64,000 nucleotides of DNA from Cryptomeria japonica (GCF_030272615.1 NC_081415.1:101224796-101288795); one strand, 5' to 3'; positions 21,911 to 34,307 are shown, counted from the stretch's first letter. Numbers and translations: made by a program. Notes: a model not told the origin generated them from the letters alone.

Positions 21911-23767
21911 GTGTTTATTTCAAAGTTGTTGAAAGTTTCAAAGGACAAAGTCAATAGGTGATTATTGGTTTAGGAAGATATGATTTGGTGATCTTACCAC
22001 TATTGTTTGTTCATTGGGATAAAGTGTATCTTTGTTGAAAGGCGTGTCTTTGTAAAGTTTCATCGTCAAAATTTTGTACCGCAACCACATAAATAGTGAT
22101 GAAAATGGTGTAAGAATGTCCGAATGTCCTATGTTTCAATAAGATCTTGTGATTGATATACAGGAATTTTATCCTTTTTTGAGTAGCTTTATAACTATGT
22201 TTTATTTTCTTAAGGTGATACTTAAAAGTCATATAAGCATTTGACAATTCACAAGTTTGTTTGATTCCAAAGTTGGTGCGATTTTGGTTTTGATATAACC
22301 TAGGTTCAAAATAGGAAAGATATATCCAAGATTAGGAACCTAGTATAGATTTGATCAAGATTCGTGATAGAGGATTTGATTATCTTGATGAGAAACTTGA
22401 CAAAGATGTTGATTTTTGCACTTAAGATGGTTGAATCGATAGCTTGTTAAATGTTGAAGTTTACAAAACCTTTTGAGTATAACTTGTTGGATTAGTAACC
22501 TAGTTATTTGAGCTAGTTTGAAAATACATGATGGTTTAGAGACAAAACCTACTCCAAGAAATATTTTGACATTGATGTTTTAACACTTTGATTCTAATTT
22601 GGTATTGAAAGCTTTTGTATTACCCTTTTTTATCAAAAATTTTCAGCAATTTGTTGTATTTTTGCTCACTTGTAGATGATAATTTCCTTCAATTTTTGAC
22701 CATTTGGAACATGTTACAGACATAGAGGACACAATGTTTAATAAATAAAATGCACAAGCAAGTACAAATCCTTATGGCAGGCTGAGACAATAGTTGTTGA
22801 ATCTCACATGAAGTTTCCCCCGAGGCTACGCTATTCAAAGCGGATATTTAGATGCTTGACCCCACTAGCTCCACCCTCGACACTCACTTCTTTGGGGCAG
22901 CCAAGCACCAGTTTCCATGAAATCTCCCCATGGCAAACTTTATATCTCTACTAGGAAACATATGTATGTGAGCCGCTTCAGAGGTCTGACCTCTTGCGCC
23001 AACAACTAGAAGGATTTTGGCAACTAGTACAAGTGGTTTTTAGTAAAGGCTTCCAGTCATGTGGCCATACATGCAGCACTTTCAGCTCTATAAATATAGA
23101 AGGTTCCCAGCCTATAGAGGTTATGCTCCATAGGGTTTATGGGGAAACATAGTGTCGGTATGAACTTATCAGCACATGTTGTTTGAGACTTTCGTGACAA
23201 ACACGATTTATTTATAGTGGATTGGAAGGACTCGGTATTAGCTTGTTTCCACTTTAGGTCATTCCACTCTCACTGGCCCCCTCAAGGCAGCTTGGGAAGG
23301 TAGGCCCTCTAAAGGATTTAATTGCTTGAAAAGTAAAGAAAGCATAAAAGAGTGGGTTCGGCTTTTTGGTCACCCAATTAAGGGGAGAGCATATACCTAC
23401 CACTTTCGAGACATGAAATACAAGTGTTCTTTTTAAACTTTTCAAAGAAATGATTAGCTAAGTCCTATTTGGAGATGTTGCTCCAACAAGCATGATGTTC
23501 ATTTTAGCCCTTTTAAAAGTCTATATGCAACTATTTTTAGAAAAAATACCAAAATGCAAGTTGCATCTTGTTAATTCATCCTCTTAGTTAAACTAGATGA
23601 ATAAGATATGATATATTACTTCCCAAATGAAGACTTTTAATTAGCTACATGATAAAATGCATAAAATTTGTCTTAAATACCATCTTGCACACACATGTTA
23701 GTAATCTGAAAAATCTTCTTTTTTAGACATTTGGACCTGCAAGAAAATTTTGTCGGTTTTATAAACA
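21911..23767 (-). mobile_element. Gypsy-1 5' leader, non-coding
   Basis: Long untranslated region between the primer site array and gag. A segment at about 22780-23460 is less AT-rich than the rest and contains short inverted words, so it may fold; packaging or translation roles are only a guess. I recognise no protein domain. Confidence 0.55.
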
Positions 23768-24110
23768 GAAGCGCTAACCTAACATATGCACTATTTTTCT
23801 ATTCAAAAGCACTAAACTACAGATCAAAAGCACTAACTTAGACTACAAAAGCGTTGCTCTATGGATACATAATCGTGATTTCTTTGACATATGCACTAAC
23901 CTATGATGCAAATGTGTGAACCTGTGATGCGAATGCACATAATTAAAGACAAGAGCACTAACCTATATGACATATGCACTAACCTATGATGCAAATGCAC
24001 AGTTTTTTAGACAAAAGCACTAACCTACATGACATATGTGCTAACCTATTATGTAAATGCACTAACCTATGATGCAAATGTGCTAACTTGTCAAATAAAA
24101 GCACTGTCAG
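23768..24110. repeat. Minisatellite with core GCATATGYRCTAAC near the primer site
   Basis: About 15 units such as AAAAGCACTAACC, CATATGCACTAACCTATGATGCAAATG and AATGCACTAACC. On the minus strand the core is TTAGTGCATATGC, the same core that the plus strand shows at 9731-10005. The two arrays therefore lie about 0.1 and 0.6 kb inside the two LTRs in opposite orientation. Confidence 0.8.
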
Positions 24111-24192
24111 AATTCACACATACATGAATCTGCATTTCAAAATGTGTTAATTTAACTTTTTGCAAGATTTTTAAAGGTATATGTGAGGTCCA

Positions 24193-24210
24193 GCCCCACA
24201 GTGGGTGTCA
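24193..24210 (-). other. Probable Gypsy-1 primer binding site
   Basis: Three bases inside the LTR the minus strand reads TGACACCCACTGTGGGGC. It has the layout of a tRNA primer site of the TGGCGCCC...GTGGGGC type. Two mismatches to that start are both changes expected from C deamination. The tRNA identity, perhaps Lys, is inferred. Confidence 0.6.
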
Positions 24211-24213
24211 AAA

Positions 24214-25336
24214 TGTGTGAGCTTTAATTTCATCCTTAGAATATTACCTGTAATAAGTTAGTTTCACAAAATACAAATGGAAATGCATACAGGAAATCCA
24301 AATTCAACCAATGAAACTGCATGAAATACATATTAAAATAAAACATTATTTTACCTTCATGGCTTATGTCTCATTGTGTCCTAACTCCACTGTTCCTGGT
24401 TGCAGATGGTGTGCTCTCAGATAATGAACTGTTGGCTTCCAAGATGGCATATGAAGAATGGACTGATAACTTTTAGTTAACTAATACTATGATATGCAAA
24501 TACTACATGATTATGCTAAAATACTTATGCTAAAATGCTATATGATATTGCTATTTGCTTCAAAAACTCATAGATGCATATGATTAGCTTGAAGACTATT
24601 TTTCAAGACTAACTCTCTCTCAATTGAAGCTCTTGATTTTATAGACTTTGAGAGGATTAGATGATGTGGCTCAAATCAACGGTCATGATCAGATCTACAG
24701 ATTTGAATGGTTGTGAGAAAAGGTGAAGTTTGAGAGAAAGGGAGAAGGAGAAGACAAGTGTCACTCATCTCACCTTGACTAGGTTGCTGACTGAGAGAAT
24801 CTAGAGATGGTTGGAGGAAATTTAGGCATGGTAGGACAAGTGGACTCAAGTCCTTCCTAATATGTAGGGGGTGTTGGAGAGAATATAGGAAATGGTTATG
24901 AAATATGTGTACGTACACAATTTTCATTAAATTTGGAAGTTGAAGATAAATGATGAATTAATATTTAAGAAATATTAATTTTCTTAGCCACATGTTTGAT
25001 GAGTTGGCTAAGGGAAGATGAAGTGGAGATGGAGGGTGAGTTGGAAGAGGGATTAAATAATTTAGGAAATTATTTAATATTTGAGACTATAGGATAGGAG
25101 AATAATCATTAAATGTTAGATATTTAATTGATTGAAGAAGATAATTAAATATTAGATATTTAATTAATTAGAAGAATAGGATAAATGAATTAATTAATAA
25201 AATATTAATTAATAGAAAGACACGAAATGAATTAAATAAATTAATCTTTTCAAATTAACTATTTAATAGACAAATAATTATTAAATAAATATTAAATATT
25301 TATTTAATTGCTCATAGCCAATTTTAGGTGTATATA
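24214..25336 (-). repeat. 5' LTR of Gypsy-1 (1123 bp)
   Basis: Partner of 8044-9164. The plus strand starts TGTGTGAGC and ends GTGTATATA, so the terminal CA has become TA. It is followed by the GTGTG duplication (25337-25341). A TATA-like CTATAAAA is kept on the minus strand at 24637-24644. Confidence 0.9.
24637..24644 (-). promoter_or_regulatory. Probable Gypsy-1 LTR TATA box (5' LTR copy)
   Basis: The minus strand reads CTATAAAA, as in the other LTR at 8467-8474. This would start the genomic transcript towards the primer site. Confidence 0.5.
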
Positions 25337-25341
25337 GTGTG
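25337..25341. repeat. Right target-site duplication of Gypsy-1
   Basis: GTGTG, matching 8039-8043. Confidence 0.8.
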
Positions 25342-25466
25342 TATTCACACCTTGCTTTCACCTTCTTGATGTTGGTGCTTTTTAGTGATTATTTGTGATT
25401 TGTTGCTTATTAAATATCTTGGTCTATGATTACTCTTATTCTAAAAGAGAGTCGTATGTACCTTCC

Positions 25467-25565
25467 TTAATTGATTGTTGTACTCTTTAGACTAGTTCAT
25501 TTGGGTTGGTCATTGCTTGTCTAGAATCTGAAAGTACGAAATGTGCTTGTTTTAAGATTATGATC
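25467..25565 (+). repeat. Tandem duplication in the LARD core, copy 1 (left part)
   Basis: These 99 bases (TTAATTGATTG...ATTATGATC) are identical to 26811-26909. The rest of copy 1 is 26794-26810, on the other side of the solo LTR, so a unit of about 116 bp was duplicated head to tail and then split by the LTR. Confidence 0.9.
25561..25565. repeat. Left target-site duplication of the solo LTR
   Basis: TGATC, matched by TGATC at 26789-26793. Confidence 0.85.
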
Positions 25566-26396
25566 TATAAAGCGGAAAATCGAACCCTAGTTGCTCTCCC
25601 CTCTTCCAACTCCAAGGAGAGAGAAGGGAGGTTACTAGGATTGGCGGTTTTCACTTAGGGGAGACTTTACATTCAAAAGAGGGGTTGAAACCCACAAGAT
25701 CCAATCCCACGCAATGCAAGATTGGATTCTAAATGTGTTTCAAGGGTTAAGACAGCAAGGCTACCCTCTTTTGTAAGAAATGTGGATAGAATGATTAAGC
25801 TAGGAATGCATGAAAAGTGAGAAAGATTCACTTATAAACTGAGATAGGGATATAGGATGAAGCTGTGGACCTGGAATTAGCAGTAAAATGTCGAGACGGC
25901 ACTATCCTGCAAATTTGAGCAAAAGTTGATAGGACGATGCCACCCGACGTGCACACGGTCCTCCGAAAAATCCGCAAAACGAAGGGGGATCTGTTCGTCT
26001 CTGCACAAGGATTCCAGATCTTCAATTACAACCGCATACCTGCAACCTACACACAGAAAAGCAAAGACGATTAGGGGGTTAGGGATTAGGGGTTTGCCCT
26101 TAGGTCAAACCCCGGTTTTGGAATTAACCAAGAAATGAGAAATGTTGTAAATGTAAATGATTGTAATGTAAAACAAGTACTAGTACCTTGTTGTAAGAAT
26201 GTTTGTATTCTTACATGCAAAGGTGTAGATGTTGTTTGTTGTATGTTGTATCCTTGTCTTGAATGCAACACTTAGCCTTGAATGGAGACTTAGAATGATC
26301 AATTGCTTGAAGGAATGCTTGAATGCTTGAATGCTTGAATGCTTGAATGTCGTTTCCACCTTTTTTCATCCATCCAAATGAGAGAGGAAAATGTAG

Positions 26397-26404
26397 TTTA
26401 TATA
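26397..26404 (-). promoter_or_regulatory. Probable TATA box of the solo LTR
   Basis: The minus strand reads TATATAAA, at the position equivalent to 734-741 in the related LTR. Confidence 0.5.
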
Positions 26405-26526
26405 CTTGTCAATTAGGGTTGATAGACTGATTTTTCAGACCTTGGGCCGACAAGGAAAGAGTATTTTCCAAATTGCAAACAAAAAGACCTGAAGCCCCAT
26501 AGGAGACCGGGCCCAAAATATGGCCA

Positions 26527-26617
26527 GGGACCAGGGCACTGGGCGCCATGGTCCTGGGGGACCAGGGCGCTGGGTGCCTTGGTCCTGAAGGACCAGGGCG
26601 CTGGGCGCTCTGGTCCC
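26527..26617 (-). repeat. Three tandem GC-rich hairpin units in the solo LTR
   Basis: Units at 26527-26555, 26558-26586 and 26590-26617 each read GGACCAGGGCRC, then TGGG, then an imperfect complement ending TGGTCC. They match the two units at 551-610 in the other LTR. The extra unit is the main length difference in this part. Confidence 0.75.
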
Positions 26618-26788
26618 ACCTCCCGGGACAGCAGGGTGCAAGGAGGGATCAGGCCAGGGTGCTGAAAAATGCAGTTTTTGGTGTCATGAGCAAGTTTCGG
26701 GGTCTCCATTCAGGTTCCATGTTGCATCACCATCGTGAAGACCCAAATGCAGTCGAAATTGCAAGTGTCACAATTTTAGGATGCTACA

Positions 26789-26793
26789 TGATC
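26789..26793. repeat. Right target-site duplication of the solo LTR
   Basis: TGATC, matching 25561-25565. Confidence 0.85.
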
Positions 26794-26810
26794 TAGCTTA
26801 GTGTTGTCCC

Positions 26811-26925
26811 TTAATTGATTGTTGTACTCTTTAGACTAGTTCATTTGGGTTGGTCATTGCTTGTCTAGAATCTGAAAGTACGAAATGTGCTTGTTTTAAG
26901 ATTATGATCTAGCTTAGTGTTGTCC
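26811..26925 (+). repeat. Tandem duplication in the LARD core, copy 2 (intact)
   Basis: Unbroken copy of the roughly 116-bp unit. Its first 99 bases match 25467-25565 with no difference, and the last 16 match 26794-26809. Confidence 0.9.
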
Positions 26926-29900
26926 ACTTGAAGGACTAGTATGGTAGATATTGAATACTTATTTTGTAGCAAATGAAATGATTATCACTCTTACCACACA
27001 CACATGGATAATTCTTTAATGTAAATGTACATAATATGCAAATAGCGGTTTTGTGAAACTGCCTTGTTATAAAAAGATGTATAAAAAGGGAACATGTTAT
27101 AGTGGCTAAGAGAGTGTGTTAATGTGTTCCATGAAAGATTGTTTTATGTGTTTCATAATACCAATTCAATTGAGGGCCCATTTTAACAATGCTATATTGA
27201 ACTTGCTTTTGGATATATATAATTGACTTATTATGATTAGAAAGTGCAAAGGAAAAGCTTGTTTGATGTGAATGCATTGATATGTATTATTGAGTTGATA
27301 GTTCCTAATTTAACTTCTTATCGTACCTTGATTTTCAACAAAAGTTTGCAAATTATGATATGTTTTGTATTGAAATAAGAGTAGTGAGTGTTCACAAGAG
27401 GTCTTGCACGAGCGAAAAGATTGTCTGACTTGATTTCTTGTTTGGAAAACTAGGACATTCTGTTGCAACCATAATAATTGGAAATGTCATGTTAGGCCTA
27501 TTGGCACTCTTCTAAAAATGATAGTGAAATGAAAACCATACAATTAAAAAATAGGCATATATGGTGAGAATTTTATAATGTGTGCGATCTTGTTAAATCT
27601 TGTGCTTATGTAAGAAATGGTTGGACTAGCAAACTCTCTTTCCCTTCTCTCTACCTAGATTATGAGATTTTTTAGAAATGCTACAAAAGAATGCATTGAT
27701 TTAAATAGAATGTTTATAAAGCATGTGAAATTGTATTTTTACATTTTGGCTTCATATTGAAAGATAGAAGTCTTATGTTTTGGAAAGAAAATTTGCATGG
27801 TTAGTAATGCGAATATGAATGCTTAGAGGAATTAGTGGAAGATATAGGAATGACGTTATTTCTTTATGTAATTCTAAATTGTAAAGAATTTCCGTACTTA
27901 TATCTAGATTAAATTTTTTTCAGTTATTCATGTGGGAAGCATAATTAAAACCTTCCTTGAGTAGATGAGAGTGTACTAAAAAGTACTCCTCGTAAATGTG
28001 ACTAAACCAATACTCATGCTTTCGTTGTGTATTGTAAGAAACCCTTTCTTGCTATATGTGCCCATGGGATGGTGAAATAATCAACCATGGAGAATATGTT
28101 TACTTATGGGTATGGGAATACCATACTATTTATGTGTTGTTTCATATTTGTTACCTTATTGAGTGCCAACCCATGGGTTGTTGATAAGTCAGTATGTGAA
28201 GGGGTAGTATTAGAAGTCACCATTCGTTGAATAGTATGGATCGACATACGAGTGATGTTAGCGCGAAGCGAATTTAGCTTCTCTATTTCGAGGAAAAATA
28301 TAGTTATATAATGAAACTGTATTAAAGGTGTACTCAATACTTTCCCTTTTGATGAACCAATTTATAAGGTTTATGTGTGCTAGCCTATTCCTCTCCTTTA
28401 TTTGAGCATATTGATGGTAGTTCTTGAGCATAGTGATGGTGCATCTTGGAGGATCTTTTGCGTTGTCTTCATGAAAGGTATGTTATTTCCACATGAGTTG
28501 CCAATTGGCAAGCACTAGTAGACATGTGGGTGGAACTTAACCATGTATACCTCTAGCTTACGGCAAGTATCCTGAGAGGTACATCGCTATGCAGGGTGTG
28601 CCCTGCGCATGCCCTTTTCTGTGAGGTACACTGCCATGCAGGATATGTCTATTGTGTGCCTTATCCACTTGGAGTATTGCCATGCCATGCCATGCTGAGA
28701 CACGATGCGAGATGTAGTAGACATTTCCATGTGGCCTACCGACTAGTTTAGGGTAGAGCCATTCTGCATGACGAAGTGATGTGGGGTGATGTCGAGGTGC
28801 ACATTTCCATGCCATGTGGATGTGTGACTAGGCCACACCACATGATGAGCTACTGCGATAGCTAGATGATTGCTCCTTCCTTCCTCATTGGTGGCTAGAT
28901 GCTAGTCACATAGTGATGTTATGTGCAATTATGATATTCTTATTTATTTCCTTGTGGACTAGCAATTTATTTTATTTTGACTTTGAAGGTTTAGCCACGA
29001 TCTTGCGATCTTTTGCTTACTTGATTTGGTGTTGCAATTCCAAATTATTTTCTTGCCTTACTATTGGAATTGATGATTATTATATTTATTCTTCTGTACT
29101 TTGGTGGCTAAACCAGTTTATCCTTATTTTTTTTGTATGTTGGTCTTGTGTTGAAATGTGAATTTCTCTCCAAGAACATAGGAGGCGGTCTTGGTTGAGT
29201 GTATACGAGGAAGTAAACATAGGGAACCTTGAGGATGGGGGTATGTGAGGCTGTGAAACAACTATGATCCACTACTACCTATGTGTGGTGACTATCTCTT
29301 GGAGGCTAACCACCTTACACAATAAGGGATGTTTATGAGGGTCTTGTATGGAAGGTAGCATCACTATGGTGTGCCATAGCACCATCAAGCCCTTGAGTGA
29401 GATGTTGGATATTTATGATCATGTTATTTGTTCTGAGATCAGGCATAGAGATGTTGATTATGCATATTATCTATGACCGAGCACTAGACATGCTCACATG
29501 TGGCCCTTTGAGTTGTGCATTCCAGTTATGTGGATGGTTATTTTTGTAATCATGGAGTAAATTCTGTTATCTTGTCACTATTTTATGGGACATAGTCATT
29601 GGAAAGGTTTTTATATGCTGGCAAGTGTAAACAATTGTTTTATACATGTTGCTCTTATTTCATGAAAGCTAACTTGGTTGTAGAATTTAAAATTTGAAGC
29701 TATTTCTATGCGATAAAGTTTTATGAAAAAGGTGGATTGGTAAAAAAAATTGATCATGATGGCATGTTTTCATGTCATATTGGTAGATGAGTATGGTAAT
29801 TGTTGTTTACCTCTTCTTCTTTTTTATGCTTTAATTTGGTGTGCCGAAAGGAAGAAATTTTTTGTTTCTCTCCTATAATTATAGATAATTCCCAAAATGT

Positions 29901-30094
29901 TATAAGAAATGTATAGATTTAGATGTATCTCGCCAATGGATAATGATATTTGTAGAGGATTTAGCAATAATGCTTCAATTATTTGTGAAAAGATTCATAT
30001 GTGCAAATTGATATTTATTAAATGAGTTTCAGGGCTAATGCATGTTGCATGTTTTCCGTCTAGCCTTACGACTTCTGGGAGTAAGTCAAAGCCT
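26926..30094 (+). mobile_element. Non-coding core of the LARD
   Basis: About 3.2 kb with scattered stops in all frames and no gag, protease, RT, RNase H or integrase motif that I can see. A less AT-rich patch lies at 28490-28900 with CATGCCATGCCATGC words. The open stretches here are under 90 codons and look like chance. Together with 7836-8038 and 25342-25565 this forms the entire internal domain, hence the LARD call. Confidence 0.7.
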
Positions 30095-30106
30095 AGGGGG
30101 GGAGGA
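30095..30106 (+). other. LARD polypurine tract
   Basis: AGGGGGGGAGGA abuts the TG of the 3' LTR at 30107. It marks the 3' side of the element and agrees with the primer site at 7838. Confidence 0.88.
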
Positions 30107-30335
30107 TGTAGTGCCCCTATCCTAGTTAGCTTTGTAAAACTGGTTTGACCTTCATTGACTTTTTTATGTGGCATTCTTGGGTGGTTGATTTACCATTATG
30201 TAATGTTGTAGTAAGATATTATGATTATTGTGCGTACCTGTTAATGTTCTTTCGCATCGAATTTTATGTAAGTTTATTTGTTCTCCTGATTCATGTTATT
30301 AATCTCAGGCTAACACTTTCATTAAATATATATAT

Positions 30336-30360
30336 CTACATACATACATACATACATACA

Positions 30361-30409
<49 letters not shown>
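30336..30409. repeat. (TACA)n followed by (TA)n microsatellite
   Basis: About 13 TACA units, then about 11 TA units. The 5' LTR has only a short TA run at the same place (near 3920-3935), so the expansion occurred after insertion. Confidence 0.92.
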
Positions 30410-31989
30410 TCTTGTGTGACTCATGGTTGTAGGAGATTGCAAATACAGTACCACCTAGGTGCGGGTTCGTCTTCACTTGGATTCACAGGTTTGAGTGTAC
30501 CTCTTTGGTCCTCAAAGTTTGGATTAGGTGGTCGTAAAACCTTCATTTTACCCTAGTCATGCTCAAGTGAGCATTGTCAGTCATTTGTTGGTTTCCTTTT
30601 TTGTTTGGGCTTGGCGGTCGTGTATCTAGTTGGCTTTCTTGGGTTGAGTGCTTTGCGTGTGGTAAAATTGAGTACTTAATCCTAAGTATTTAATTTGATT
30701 TAATGTGTGTTTATGCATTTTAATTAAGGAACTAAATTAAATAGGTTTCTTATATGTGATTAATCATTAATTAAAAATTGCTCTATTCATGTTTGTAGCA
30801 AGTTCAATTTAATGGTTAATTTTAAATAATGAATTTATTCAGTTTATGCATTTTGAAAGGAAAGATTTAAACTTATTCGAAATAGAAATAATTTAATCTC
30901 TTTGGCATTTTGGAATAGAAAGGTTAATTTCAATTATTTAAGAAAATCAATTTTAATTAGAAAAACAAGTTTAATATATATATTTGATCTAGTGTGAAAG
31001 ATTGATTTTGGGATTTTATTTTAATTAAAAATATTTTACCCTCATTAATATTTTGAAATATAAATGTTAGTTTTGTTAATATTGAGAAAATTAGAAATTA
31101 AATGAGGAAGAGAAAGCATTTTTTATTTTTCTAATTAGAAATTAATTTTTAATTGTGTAAAAGTATTTTTATTTAAAAATGGGAATTTTGGTCAAAGAAC
31201 TTTTTCCCATTTAACTTAGGTTAGGAAAATATTTTTGAGAGGATGATTTTTAGAAAACATTTCTGGGAGAGACATTTTGGAAAATGTTTTCTAGGATAAT
31301 ATTTTTTAAGGAAGAAGGATTTCTGGAGCTTGCAGATTGGGCTCTCCTTCAAATCTCTTCCAAGAGTGCTAAATTAGGTATGTCTCCGGTTCATTTCATG
31401 GTTTCTTTGTTTAAGAAATTATTTTTGGATTCTATACAAATTTGGTTGTGAAGGTTAAAAATCTCATTTATTTAGGGAAATGAAAGAGTTATAGTTTAAT
31501 CTCCAACTCAAACCCTCCTTGTTTTCTGCCCAAACCTCCAGATTTAATTTGAGTTGCTCAGATTGATTTTTTTTTTAAAAAAGAACAAACATTGGGGTTT
31601 GGGTGATCTTGATAAATTTTTGTTTAAAACTCCATTGAATGTTTATGTTTAAGTTCTAAATCAAAAATTAGTTTGGGGTTTGGCAGATTGGTTGAATCAT
31701 TGTGTGAGAAATGATTCTTTTGCCCAAATATGATATTTGGTTGAGGAAAGATTGATTGTTTTAGTCTAGTTATTCTAAAAAAATTAATATGTGAAAAACC
31801 AAGCAGTTCTAGAAATTTATTTCTTTGTTTTGTCTTCGTATGAGAAAAAGAATTTTTTCCCTTTTCTAGGTCTGGTTATTTTGTAAATATAAATAAAATA
31901 AAAAAAACCCATGGTATTCAAGAAGATTGTTTTAAGTCTCTGTTGAGACTGTATTTTGGATTGGGAACTTATTATTTTTAAAAGTAAAG

Positions 31990-32106
<117 letters not shown>

Positions 32107-32434
32107 TTTACCCCCCACCCCCACGTGGGATGGTAGCCGACTGCTACCATATGGTAGCAACTCCCTTCCCCATACTTCTATTTCGCAGTGTGCTTCGACC
32201 CGCATAAAAATGCATAGAGTTTTATAATTTGGTTTATTTAAAAAGTATTTTTTTAATATTATTTTATTAAAGAAAAAGTTTTTAATATAGTTTTTTTTAA
32301 TTATTATTTAATATATATTTTATTAATCAAGGATTAATATATATATATAGATATATATATTAATTAATACTTATTTTGTAAATTTGATTATTGATTATTA
32401 ATTGTATATATTTTATTAATCATGAATTAATATG

Positions 32435-32436
<2 letters not shown>

Positions 32437-32471
<35 letters not shown>
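32437..32471. repeat. (TA)n microsatellite in the LARD 3' LTR
   Basis: TA alternation at the place matching 5955-5984 in the 5' LTR, preceded by TATGTATG. Confidence 0.85.
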
Positions 32472-32474
<3 letters not shown>

Positions 32475-34307
32475 GTACTTTTCTCATGTATGCAAGGAAG
32501 TATCGGTTTAGTTAGGAAATGACTATCAATTTTTATTTTCCTTTGTATGTATATCTCCATTTTTGGAAAGTTTGTTCTTGTTTGGGGATATGAGAGTGGT
32601 TTATCTATTTCAAAAAAAGAGAGAAGGGAATAACATATTTAGTTGGTTAATGTTTATTTAATTATACTCATGTGAATTTGGTTTTAAAACTCATGATGAT
32701 ATATTTATGTTATCTTATGGTGCATATGAACTTAGTGAGTTAGAAAACCATGAACGACATGTACCTAGATGAGGTAGATAATTGCAATCAAACTTAGATC
32801 CTTTAGAAAGTTGGATCAATTTTTAATATTTAATCAAAATGGAAAAAGATTATCTTTTCCGGTTATTGCCTATGCATGTTTAAATTTTTGTATTCACATT
32901 TGCTTATGAAATGGTAAGTCCTTAATTGTAATTGTTGGTGATTGTCATTTATTGATTTGGGTACCTGCTTATGTCCTTGATCTCGAGTATTTACTATTTT
33001 CATGTGATGGTTTGTATCTGGTCATGTCCTTTATGCAAGTGTTGATTGTTGGTTTATGGTTGACCATAGCTGGTCAGGCCTCTAGTTAGAGTACCGTCAG
33101 TCAGTGCACCTCGTATGAAGTCTTGTTTGACCAAGTGGGTAATCCTACCGTATTGTACTCCATTTTCTTGACGTTGTGTATTTCTGGGTTTTAGGAGCTC
33201 GTTTGAATATGTTCGCTAGTGTGTTGTTGTGTTGTCTTTGATAGAAGCACTATGTGGACTCGTCCTATTGTTTATGCCCTTGTGAGAACCTGATATTCAT
33301 GTTAGATCATTGGTTTATTATGATGGGTTTCAAAGACTTAGTTTTGTGGATGCTCCAGTTGATCTTTGTATTTGTTTATTATTATGTTCAGTTGGATCCT
33401 TTTCCTATTCAAGGATCATTCTTGTAATTATTGACCAATGTGGTCGTATGTATTATTGGTTTATATACACCTTGATGGCAGGATGTAAATAATGTGAACC
33501 TTATGTATTCTTCACCCTATTATTTTATCAGAGGGGTCTTGCAGTTGAGCATACCCAGAGATGTAGCCCACTAGGGGTGAAATCTGATATCATTTCGGTG
33601 TTATGTGGTGTTTATGTTCTTTTGTTTCCTCTTTAATTTAGCATGTATGGATGACATTATGTTAAAATATGTAATATGGATTAGATGAAGTTAATTGTAA
33701 ATGCATGTATGTATTCATCTTATTAATGCAGTAATTTGGGTCATGAAGAATGTAAATTTGAATAATGGAATGTATTCATTTATTGATAATGTAATTAAAC
33801 TATGCTTGGAAAGCATTCGTTATCCTATAATGAAATTAAAGTATTTAATGAAATTAGGTGCATGACTTATGTTTTAATGAAAGTTTGGGCGAAATGTATG
33901 GTTAAAATTGTAATGGATGAACATCATCATGTTATCTATATTTTAACTTTAATGGATGAACTTCATCATGTTATCTATATTTTCGACTGTAATGGATGAA
34001 CTCATCCTGTTATCTATAATTTTAATTTACCGAATGAACTATATCCTTTTTAAAAGGTAATAACATGTAATTAAGTTAATCAACTTGTTTGGGTTAATTA
34101 GTGTGGATTGAGTTAAGTGTTGAATCAAGTAATCAAGTTGGGAAACCCTTTAGGTGTTAGTTATGTCTTCCGCTATGTTATCTAAACATATGATAACTCA
34201 TTGTATCATCATGTTGTGTTTAAAAATTAAAAAAAATAAAAAAATATTTGCACTCTATTCTTGAGTTTTAGCCTTATCCCTTCGGGGTTTCCTGGTGGGG
34301 CATTACA

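Larger units (their letters stand above)
8044..25336 (-). mobile_element. Gypsy-1: Tat-lineage Ty3/Gypsy element with antisense PMD gene (17.3 kb)
   Basis: Paired LTRs (8044-9164 and 24214-25336) flanked by GTGTG. On the minus strand the order is 5' LTR, tRNA-type primer site, long leader, gag, protease, G-patch segment, RT, RNase H, second archaeal-type RNase H, integrase, then a 5-kb tail holding a PMD gene in antisense, polypurine tract and 3' LTR. The dual RNase H and an extra ORF after integrase are marks of the Tat lineage. By eye there are about 17 mismatches in the first 400 bases of the two LTRs. Frameshifts, stops and lost catalytic residues show that it is dead. Confidence 0.92.
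25566..26788 (-). repeat. Solo LTR of the Gypsy-0 family (1223 bp)
   Basis: Reads on the minus strand as TGTAGCATCC...CCGCTTTATA and aligns along its whole length with the 3' LTR at 380-1617. It is flanked by TGATC on both sides and has no internal sequence, so it is a true solo LTR left by recombination between two LTRs of one insertion. The terminal CA is now TA. It has three GC hairpin units (26527-26617) and a TATA box (26397-26404). Confidence 0.92.

Noticed and set aside
23768-24110. CRISPR-like array of short repeats
   Set aside because: Units and spacing are irregular, there are no unique equal-length spacers and no cas genes, and the setting is a plant retrotransposon.
26413-26796. 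Overlapping Pro/Gly/Ala-rich frames in the solo LTR
   Set aside because: They come from the GC hairpin repeats and read in several frames at once, so they are not a gene.
28104-29161. Small frames in the LARD core (28104-28337, 28558-28815, 28913-29161)
   Set aside because: All are under 90 codons with low-complexity or hydrophobic translations and no family resemblance. They fit chance.
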